Shown: positions 8,051 through 12,905 of the stretch, piece by piece
Numbering within the stretch: position 1 is the stretch's first letter
How the letters are laid out: each line of letters starts with the position of its first letter
NCBI RefSeq assembly: GCF_004138495.1
Contig: NZ_ML142850.1
Coordinates: 334,290 to 347,194 of the forward strand
Direction of reading: 5' to 3'
DNA from: Phytoactinopolyspora endophytica
Lineage (GTDB): Bacteria; Actinomycetota; Actinomycetes; Jiangellales; Jiangellaceae
DNA length: 12,905 nucleotides
Notes under the pieces: model-generated
The model's database searches: none
Seen by the model: only the letters and a program-made list of their open reading frames with translations
Told to the model about the DNA's origin: nothing
Made by a program: the position numbers and the translations under genes

Positions 8051-8079
8051 ATCCTCGCGTTACGATCTGATGTCGTCAA
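8051..8079 (-). promoter_or_regulatory. Candidate promoter for the GH3 gene
   Basis: On the minus strand, TTGACG (8074-8079) is separated by 17 bp from GAGGAT (8051-8056), giving a fair -35 and a weak -10. The predicted start lies about 60 nt upstream of ATG 7984. The operator-like 10-mer at 8094-8103 is just upstream of the -35 box, so repression from it would need contact with the -35 region or a second promoter. Confidence 0.35.
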
Positions 8080-8093
8080 GGTCTCTTTATGTC

Positions 8094-8107
8094 TTGTTAA
8101 CGCACTT
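8094..8107 (-). promoter_or_regulatory. Operator-like element upstream of GH3 gene
   Basis: Plus-strand TTGTTAACGC (8094-8103) is identical to 3459-3468 at the GH36 operator. The conserved half is TGTTAAC; the other half (CACTT) fits a palindrome poorly, so this may be a weaker site for the same LacI-family regulator. It lies in the divergent region between the GH3 gene (minus) and the acetyltransferase gene (plus). Confidence 0.4.
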
Positions 8108-8196
8108 TCTTCGTTGGCTCGCGGAAAGTACGGCAAACTGCGTCACAGCTGCTCGCTGAAGCGCCATCGAGGACGTGTTTTCGTTAGGTTGAGGGG

Positions 8197-8706
8197 ATGC
8201 CGAGCAACGACGACGCTGTCACCATCCGCCGCGCGGACCCTCGAGACGCCGCCGCTGTCGCCAAGATCTGGCACGAAGGTTGGCCCGACGGCCACCTTGG
8301 TCATGTTCCCGACGAGCTCACCGCCGCGCGCACCAAGAAATCGTTCGAGACCCGTGCCGCCGATCGTGTCGGCGACACGGTGGTCGCGGTAGTCGACGAC
8401 GACGTCGCCGGTTTCGTCATGGTGGTCGACGACGAGGTCGAGCAGGTCTACGTGTCCCGGCACCACCGCGGAACCGGCGTGGCCGCGCTCCTGCTCGCCG
8501 AGGCCGAACGCCTCGTGGCCGGGAATGGCCACGAACGAGCATGGCTAGCCGTCGTCGCCGGCAACGCCCGAGCGCGCAGCTTCTACGAACGAAACGGATG
8601 GACCGACGGAGGACCCTTCGAGTACCCGGTGGAAACCGCCACCGGCCGCATCTCCGTTCCGGCCCATCGCTACGTCAAGCGCGTCGCCGGTCATCGAACG
8701 CCGTGA
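8197..8706 (+). CDS. GNAT-family N-acetyltransferase
   Basis: 169-aa single-domain acetyl-CoA-dependent acetyltransferase of the GNAT superfamily; the acceptor is not predictable. Visible features are the first strand VTIRRADPRDAAAVAKIWHEGW (8-29), central strands VVAVVDDDVAGFVMVVDDEVEQVYVS (62-87), the pyrophosphate loop RHHRGTGVAALLL (88-100) and the C-terminal NARARSFYERNGW (123-135), whose Tyr130 is the usual general-acid position. The ATG at 8197 follows GGTTGAGGGG with almost no gap. TAGGTT at 8185-8190, six bases before the ATG, could instead be the -10 box of a leaderless transcript; the sequence does not decide between these. Transcription diverges from the GH3 gene and converges on the Nudix gene, 17 bp apart. 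A role in the sugar module is not indicated. Confidence 0.9.
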   Translation: MPSNDDAVTIRRADPRDAAAVAKIWHEGWPDGHLGHVPDELTAARTKKSFETRAADRVGDTVVAVVDDDVAGFVMVVDDEVEQVYVSRHHRGTGVAALLLAEAERLVAGNGHERAWLAVVAGNARARSFYERNGWTDGGPFEYPVETATGRISVPAHRYVKRVAGHRTP

Positions 8707-8723
8707 CCAAGACGGCCAGACAA

Positions 8724-9311
8724 TCACGACTCTGACGGACGTCGTTGTGGCTGCCGTGACCGTATCTCCATCGCTAGAGACACCAGCTCGGGAAGCCAGC
8801 GATCGTCGGTCAAGAGAAGCCGTTGCGCCTCGGCCGCTTCTACAGCACGGACGTCGACGACCTGTTCCCCGTCCGTTGGCGACGTGGGGGCAGAATGGAG
8901 CGAAACGTCGGCGGTGCACCACAGCCATGCCTTTTCCGGGTGTGGCTGATGTGGACGATAGGGTGCGGGGCGGTCGCTGACGCCGTGATGCGCGCCCACC
9001 CAGAGCAGCGGGCTTTCGAGCCGGGCGCCCGCCTCTTCTTCCAGCTCCCTCGCGGCGCAATCTTCGATACTCTCGCCGGGCTCGCGAGTTCCGCCGGGCA
9101 AGAACCATACGCCCCGGTCGTCCTGGCAGACGACGATCCGGTCGCGAACAAGAGCTACGACGTGCACGTTCGTGACCAACTCAGCGGCGGGAGAGGACGT
9201 CGAGAACGACCCGTCGAAACCAGCCCATTCCCATCTCTGTGGAGCGAAGAGCAGCGGATAACGGTCCGTCAGATCACGCTCGAACTCCATCATGGAGAAC
9301 CATGATGACAT
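8724..9311 (-). CDS. Nudix hydrolase
   Basis: 195-aa hydrolase of nucleoside-diphosphate-linked compounds; substrate unknown. The Nudix box (G x5 E x7 RE U x EE x G U) is complete at residues 74-96: Gly74, Glu80, Arg88-Glu89, Glu92-Glu93 and Gly95, inside GGTREPGESIEDCAAREL. This means the Mg2+-binding residues are intact. It is preceded by the typical strands VHVVALVRDRIVVCQDDRGVWFLPG (49-73). An N-terminal extension of about 45 residues (WEWAGFDGSFSTSSPAAEL) precedes the core domain. The start is uncertain: ATG 9311 gives MSSWFSMM, while ATGs at 9293 and 9290 are equally possible, and none has a clear SD. The gene converges on the acetyltransferase gene and shows no link to the neighbouring carbohydrate genes. 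Confidence 0.9.
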   Translation of the reverse strand: MSSWFSMMEFERDLTDRYPLLFAPQRWEWAGFDGSFSTSSPAAELVTNVHVVALVRDRIVVCQDDRGVWFLPGGTREPGESIEDCAARELEEEAGARLESPLLWVGAHHGVSDRPAPYRPHQPHPEKAWLWCTADVSLHSAPTSPTDGEQVVDVRAVEAAEAQRLLLTDDRWLPELVSLAMEIRSRQPQRRPSES

Positions 9312-9412
9312 CGCCGGCGGCGGCCCTGTACGTGGGAGAGATCATCCTCAGAATTGATGCCTTGCACCTCCACGGCATCGGTGGATGCAGGCTCGTCTGA
9401 GTACGGCAAGGG
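9312..9412. other. Intergenic leader of the Nudix gene
   Basis: This should contain the Nudix promoter, but no convincing -35/-10 pair is visible on the minus strand. An imperfect hairpin (TGCA..TCCAC, 7-nt loop, GTGGA-TGCA, 9363-9389) is the only structure I noticed. Confidence 0.4.
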
Positions 9413-9530
9413 GTGCTATCCGACGACGATCCGATCACCGCGGATATACCCCGTCTTGCTCGGTAGTGGCAAGCGTCTGTTCGCTGACGGAACTGTTCCC
9501 ACCGCACTGCGACGCACCGACACCAGTTTA
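9413..9530 (+). pseudogene. Decayed fragment of a RibD / dihydrofolate-reductase-like gene
   Basis: In the frame of 9444 the sequence reads IYPVLLGSGKRLFADGTVP, then TALRRTDT. This closely matches the conserved C-terminal block of RibD_C-type dihydrofolate reductase family proteins (typically WIYPVLLGSGKRLF.DGT.PTALRLVDS). Directly upstream, in another frame (9413-9445), VLSDDDPITAD resembles the preceding family segment (LL.HDLIDE), so a frameshift or small deletion lies near 9443. The rest of the roughly 190-residue domain is absent and no start or ribosome site is present. It is a gene remnant, sitting between the Nudix start and the LacI2 stop. Confidence 0.6.
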
Positions 9531-9559
9531 CGACCGCCTGACACGGGCGGATCTTTGGC

Positions 9560-10642
9560 TCATTCTTGTGGGTGCGACGCACCACCAGACGACTCACGGA
9601 TGACGAGCTCCGTGGGCAACACCACATCTCCGACCCCATCGTCCGAACCGTTGATCTGCGCGACCAGCATGGAGACGGCACGCACACCGTGCTCGTGGAG
9701 CGGCCATCGGACGCTGGTGAGGGGTGGAGTCAGGTAGGCGCAGATGGGGAAGTCACCGAAGCCGACCAGCGCGACGTCGTCGGGGATCCGTCTGCCGGAC
9801 TCCTGGAGGGCATGCATCGCACCGACCGCCATCCAATCGTTGCCCGCGTGAAGCGCCGTCACGTCCGGCCAGCGTTCGAGCGCTTCCTTAGTGGCTCGGT
9901 ATCCGTCCTCGGGCGTCCATGTCCACTCTCCAGGGTCAATATGTCTCGGCGCTTCGAGGCCCCGAGACGTGAACTCCTCCGAGAAGGCTCGTAGCCTCGG
10001 CAGCGGTTCACCTTCGGGAGTGGCGCCGGCGACCATCACCACGCTGGTGTGTCCGCTGTCGATCAGGTGCTTCGCAGCTTCACGCATGCCGCCACACTCG
10101 TCCGTCGTGACGGCTCCGACCTGGTCCAACGGCAGCTCTCGGGACTCCTCCCCCAGCCCGACGTACACCACCGGCGTGCGCCAGTCGGCGAGCTGCCGAG
10201 CGAGCCAGTCGAGGTTGTGCACCAAGATCCCGTCCACCTGGGCATCCCGTAGAACGCCGAAGACGTCGTATGACCCCGGTTCCACCACCGGTGGAAGGAA
10301 TTTCACGGTGTGCTGACGCTGAGTAGCACCCTCGACCACGCCCACCATGACGTCTTCGAAGATCGGTAGTCGCAGCTTGGAGGGCGGGTGCCTCGTGACG
10401 ACTCCGACTGTGAGGTGCCGCCGCCCCACCATGGCGCGCGCGGCAGAGTTCGGCACGTATCGCAGCTTCTCTGCGGCGTCGCGGATCCGCTCCTGGATCT
10501 CCTTCGACAACCGCAATTCGTCGCCACGACCGTTCAACACCAGCGAGACGGCGGTCGGTGACACGCCCGCCAACTTGGCGACGTCCGCCCTCGACACCGC
10601 GCGAGCCCGTGCAGTCACGGCCAGCAACTCCTTCATCGACAC
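9560..10642 (-). CDS. LacI/GalR-family transcriptional repressor (LacI2)
   Basis: 360-aa LacI-family regulator. The HTH is SRADVAKLAGVSPTAVSLVL (17-36), followed by the hinge helix VPNSAARAMVGRR (63-75), in which the usual minor-groove leucine is Met71. The effector-binding domain is PBP-like, with GDFPICAYLTPPLTSVRWP and PTELVIRESSG near the C-terminus, as in GalR-type members. The N-terminal 16 residues before the HTH are longer than usual. GTG 10642 and ATG 10636 (residue 3) are alternative starts behind the same CAAGG-like SD. The gene is divergent from the sulfatase with 129 bp between them, and two palindromes in that gap share a half-site. It is therefore probably an autoregulated repressor of the sulfatase gene; the effector is unknown. 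Confidence 0.92.
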   Translation of the reverse strand: MSMKELLAVTARARAVSRADVAKLAGVSPTAVSLVLNGRGDELRLSKEIQERIRDAAEKLRYVPNSAARAMVGRRHLTVGVVTRHPPSKLRLPIFEDVMVGVVEGATQRQHTVKFLPPVVEPGSYDVFGVLRDAQVDGILVHNLDWLARQLADWRTPVVYVGLGEESRELPLDQVGAVTTDECGGMREAAKHLIDSGHTSVVMVAGATPEGEPLPRLRAFSEEFTSRGLEAPRHIDPGEWTWTPEDGYRATKEALERWPDVTALHAGNDWMAVGAMHALQESGRRIPDDVALVGFGDFPICAYLTPPLTSVRWPLHEHGVRAVSMLVAQINGSDDGVGDVVLPTELVIRESSGGASHPQE

Positions 10643-10652
10643 CCTTGACGGA

Positions 10653-10660
10653 TGCTAGCA
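10653..10660. promoter_or_regulatory. Palindrome TGCTAGCA in the LacI2 leader
   Basis: A perfect 8-bp palindrome lies 10 bp upstream of the GTG start of LacI2. It carries the same TGCTA/TAGCA half-site as the larger palindrome at 10678-10697, suggesting a second, autoregulatory repressor site. Short palindromes do arise by chance. Confidence 0.4.
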
Positions 10661-10677
10661 AGGACCGGCACGCTGCG

Positions 10678-10697
10678 GTGCTAAGAGCTGTTAGCAC
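10678..10697. promoter_or_regulatory. 20-bp near-perfect palindrome between LacI2 and sulfatase, probable operator
   Basis: GTGCTAAGAGCTGTTAGCAC matches its reverse complement at 18 of 20 positions (one mismatched pair). It is centred in the divergent intergenic region, about 35 bp from the LacI2 start and 75 bp from the sulfatase start, as expected for a repressor acting on both genes. A weak sulfatase promoter can be drawn with TGTTAG (10690-10695) as -35 and GATATT (10712-10717) as -10, which the palindrome would overlap. Confidence 0.6.
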
Positions 10698-10771
10698 GCA
10701 ATCGTGCAACGATATTCGTCCGCTCCTTCACCAATGTCCGTGGTTCGGCAGTCAGCGACGAGGTTGAGCAT

Positions 10772-12217
10772 ATGAACGACAAGCTCTGGGGACGGCCGGT
10801 CGACCGGCGCGATGATACGCGGCCGAACATCGTACTGATCTTGGCGGACGATCTCGGCTGGCGTGATCTCGGCTGCTTCGGCTCGACGTTCTATGAGACG
10901 CCGAACATCGACCGGCTGGCCGAGTCCGGGATCTCCTTCGTTCAGTCCTATGCCGCATCTCCGGTCTGTTCCCCTACCAGGGCAAGTCTGCTCACCGGCA
11001 AATATCCCGCCCGGGTCGGTGTCACCAATTGGATCGGTGGGCACGCCGTCGGGTCGTTGCTGGACGTCCCGTACTTCCACTGCCTGCCGCAGCAGGAGTA
11101 TTCGCTGGCTCGGGCGCTCGGTGATGACGGTTATCAGACGTGGCACGTGGGGAAATGGCATCTTGGCGGCGGCGTGACCGCACCAGATCGGCATGGCTTC
11201 GAGGTGAGTATCGGTGGGACCTCACGGGGCTCACCAGCGAGCTACTTCAGCCCATACGGCATCGGCGACCTGGAGGACGCACCCGACGGCGAGTTCCTGA
11301 CTACCCGCCTGACCGATTCCGCGGTCGACTTGATCAGCGACAGCAACGACAAGCCGTTCTTCCTCAACTTCTGGCACTATGCGGTGCACACACCCCTGCA
11401 AGCGCCGGCGGACCTGGTGGAGAAGTATCGGCGCAAGGCAGCCGGTCTCGGATTGGACGAGAACGACGTCGAGATCGGGGAGTCGATGCCGGCCTGGCAT
11501 TCGCGGCCTGACCGCATCCAACGCCGCACCGTTCAGTCGCATCCCACGTATGCGGCCATGGTCGAAACCCTTGATCACAGCGTGGGGAGGATAGTCGAAG
11601 CGCTCAGGAGCGTAGGCAAACTCGACAACACCATGATCATCTTCACGTCCGACAACGGTGGCCTGTCAACAGCGGAGGGATCTCCGACCTGCAACGCTCC
11701 CCTCAATGAGGGCAAAGGGTGGATGGCTGACGGCGGCCTGCGGGTTCCGACCATCGTCAGCTGGCCGGGCCAGATCCCGGCCGGTGTCACGTCGGACCTG
11801 ATCTTCTCCACGCCAGACTTCTACCCAACGGTGCTCAGCGCCGCTGGCCTCCAAGCCCGCCCGGAGCAGCATGTAGACGGCCTTGATCTGTGGCCGATGT
11901 GGCGAGGCAAACCCGGCGACCGCGGCCCGATCTTCTGGCACTACCCGCACTACTCCAACCAGGGCGGCACGCCCGGAGCGGCCGTACGTGACGGTCGGTG
12001 GAAGTTGATCAGGTATTTCGAGGACGGTCACCAGGAGCTATACGACATGGACCTTGACGTTTCCGAGCAGCGCGATCACGTCGCCGACCAGCCGGACGTA
12101 GTTGATCAACTCAGCCAGGCATTGAACGACTGGCTAAAGAACATCGGCGCACAGATCCCGCAGCCCAACCCGTACGCCGATGCCGGACCGTGGCCGGACG
12201 CTCGGAGCCAAGGATGA
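10772..12217 (+). CDS. Type I (formylglycine-dependent) sulfatase, predicted cytoplasmic
   Basis: 481-aa sulfatase that hydrolyses sulfate esters using a formylglycine made from Cys66 in the CSPTR motif (66-70, continuing ASLLTGKYPAR). Metal and active-site residues expected for the alkaline-phosphatase-like fold are visible: Asp26-Asp27 (ADDLGW), Lys77, Lys128 and His130 (HVGKWHLGG), His206 (HYAVHTP), Asp294-Asn295 (TSDNGG) and Lys315 (NEGKGW). There is no signal peptide; the N-terminus is polar (MNDKLWGRPVDRR) and enters the domain at PNIVLILADDLG. The enzyme thus probably acts on imported sulfated sugars or other small sulfate esters. The ATG at 10772 has GAGG eight bases upstream. No formylglycine-generating enzyme is in the window, so it must be supplied from elsewhere. 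It is divergent from LacI2 with a probable shared operator, and its stop is 16 bp from the stop of the converging minus-strand gene. Confidence 0.94.
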   Translation: MNDKLWGRPVDRRDDTRPNIVLILADDLGWRDLGCFGSTFYETPNIDRLAESGISFVQSYAASPVCSPTRASLLTGKYPARVGVTNWIGGHAVGSLLDVPYFHCLPQQEYSLARALGDDGYQTWHVGKWHLGGGVTAPDRHGFEVSIGGTSRGSPASYFSPYGIGDLEDAPDGEFLTTRLTDSAVDLISDSNDKPFFLNFWHYAVHTPLQAPADLVEKYRRKAAGLGLDENDVEIGESMPAWHSRPDRIQRRTVQSHPTYAAMVETLDHSVGRIVEALRSVGKLDNTMIIFTSDNGGLSTAEGSPTCNAPLNEGKGWMADGGLRVPTIVSWPGQIPAGVTSDLIFSTPDFYPTVLSAAGLQARPEQHVDGLDLWPMWRGKPGDRGPIFWHYPHYSNQGGTPGAAVRDGRWKLIRYFEDGHQELYDMDLDVSEQRDHVADQPDVVDQLSQALNDWLKNIGAQIPQPNPYADAGPWPDARSQG

Positions 12218-12228
12218 CCAGTGGGTCA
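12215..12228. terminator. Small hairpin between convergent genes
   Basis: TGACC-AGTG-GGTCA is a 5-bp stem with a 4-nt loop covering the sulfatase stop codon and the short gap to the opposing gene. It could help terminate either transcript, but it is short and has no U-tract. Confidence 0.25.
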
Positions 12229-12233
12229 CCGGA

Positions 12234-12905
12234 TCAGCGCGCCGTGGCCGGTTCCGCATACGCTCGAATCTCGACGATCTCGGCCCTGGGAACGCCCCAA
12301 GCCATCTCCGCCACGACTCTGATCTCGGAGGCGTGAACCGGCTCGTCGAATCGGTGGACTCGATGACGCCGGCGATTACCGTGAACCCGCTCCAGGACCG
12401 TCCATGCGCCGTCCGTCCATGCTTCGATCCGGTAGTCCCGGACAAGATTGGGCACGGCGTTGAACTCCGTCCGGTGGTGGTGCAAGTTGATCAGATCTTC
12501 ATTGACGTCGTCGTTGAAGGTCAGCCTGACTTCCCCGATACGGGCTCCATGTTCCCAGGACAATTGCAGCCACTGCTCCGCCTCGGGCAGCACCGGCCCG
12601 GAGGCCCAGAGATGAGGGCCACCGTACGGCCGGGTATAGCCGTCGAGAGCCTTCTCGGGATCGTAGGCGTGCGTGGTGCCGTCGATGCCGACGGCAAAGC
12701 AGATCCGTTGCGGCGTCAGGGATTTCCATTCACGTACCGGCTGTGGCCGATCCGCTGCCTGGCGAAGTTCCTGCCGGGTGAAGCTGAGCACGCCGTAGGG
12801 CGCCGCCGGGCCGGCGTGCAGCTCGATATCGGGGTTGGCACGGATGACGATGAACACGTTCCGCGGCTCGGCCTCGGGGACCGCCAATGGCACGGCGACG
12901 CGCTG
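12234..12905 (-). CDS. C-terminal part of a probable FAD-dependent oxidoreductase with discoidin-like tail (partial, N-terminus off right edge)
   Basis: 223 codons are in the window and the frame is open to the right edge, so this is the end of a larger protein. The GTG at 12893 is not a convincing start because codons before it are open and no SD is present. The last roughly 150 residues look like a discoidin/galactose-binding-like beta-sandwich: the segments ALDGYTRPYGGPHLWAS, QWLQLSWEHGARIGEVRLTFNDDVNEDLI, VRDYRIEAWTDGAWTVLERVHGN and EIRVVAEMAWGVPRAEIVEIRAY. I recall this arrangement from C-termini of FAD-dependent oxidoreductases (FAD_oxidored type) near sulfatases and glycosidases. The flavin-binding N-terminus is not visible, so that name is inference; another carbohydrate-active enzyme carrying a discoidin domain is the main alternative. 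It converges on the sulfatase. Confidence 0.6.
   Translation of the reverse strand, partial: QRVAVPLAVPEAEPRNVFIVIRANPDIELHAGPAAPYGVLSFTRQELRQAADRPQPVREWKSLTPQRICFAVGIDGTTHAYDPEKALDGYTRPYGGPHLWASGPVLPEAEQWLQLSWEHGARIGEVRLTFNDDVNEDLINLHHHRTEFNAVPNLVRDYRIEAWTDGAWTVLERVHGNRRRHRVHRFDEPVHASEIRVVAEMAWGVPRAEIVEIRAYAEPATAR

Noticed and set aside
9274..9687. Minus-strand 137-codon frame overlapping the Nudix start and the end of LacI2
   Set aside because: It overlaps two real genes in a different frame, and its translation is low-quality with no recognisable motif.
1..12905. CRISPR array, tRNA or rRNA gene, insertion sequence, phage or toxin-antitoxin genes
   Set aside because: Looked for direct repeats with spacers, cloverleaf-like arms ending in CCA, transposase motifs and terminal repeats; none was seen.

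Overview
The window is high-GC DNA with GTG/TTG starts and strong GGAGG-type ribosome binding sites. Its gene families are typical of a soil or plant-associated actinomycete (Actinomycetota): a lipoprotein sugar-binding protein, two LacI-type repressors, GH36 and GH3 glycosidases, and a formylglycine sulfatase. I cannot assign a genus from sequence alone.

Left part (1-4703, all minus strand): a LacI-family repressor, then an intracellular GH36 alpha-galactosidase, then a sugar ABC-transporter substrate-binding lipoprotein that runs off the left edge (permeases presumably follow). The GH36 gene has a near-consensus promoter (TTGACA, 16 bp, TATCAT). A lac-operator-like site lies just downstream of the expected transcription start, so the GH36-transporter unit looks like a repressor-controlled alpha-galactoside uptake operon. 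Middle-left (4743-5924): a six-helix PAP2/AUR1-like membrane phosphatase just upstream of the repressor, then a gene-free stretch holding two inverted repeats. Middle (5924-7984, minus): a secreted GH3 beta-glucan exohydrolase resembling barley ExoI. Its upstream region carries the same 10-mer (TTGTTAACGC) as the GH36 operator, suggesting a shared regulator.

Right part: a GNAT acetyltransferase (plus) and a Nudix hydrolase (minus) converge with 17 bp between them. The next 250 bp contain a decayed piece of a RibD/dihydrofolate-reductase-like gene. Then come a second LacI-family repressor (minus) and a divergent cytoplasmic sulfatase (plus). Their shared 129-bp region contains a 20-bp near-perfect palindrome and a second 8-bp palindrome with the same half-site, probable operators. 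The sulfatase converges on the C-terminal part of a large minus-strand protein, probably an FAD-dependent oxidoreductase with a discoidin-like tail, cut by the right edge.

Overall this is a carbohydrate-utilisation region made of at least two separately repressed modules: an alpha-galactoside/beta-glucan module and a sulfated-substrate module. Every intact gene belongs to a known family. I saw no phage, insertion sequence, CRISPR array or clearly new system. The less ordinary signals are in the intergenic DNA: operators, hairpins and a gene fossil.
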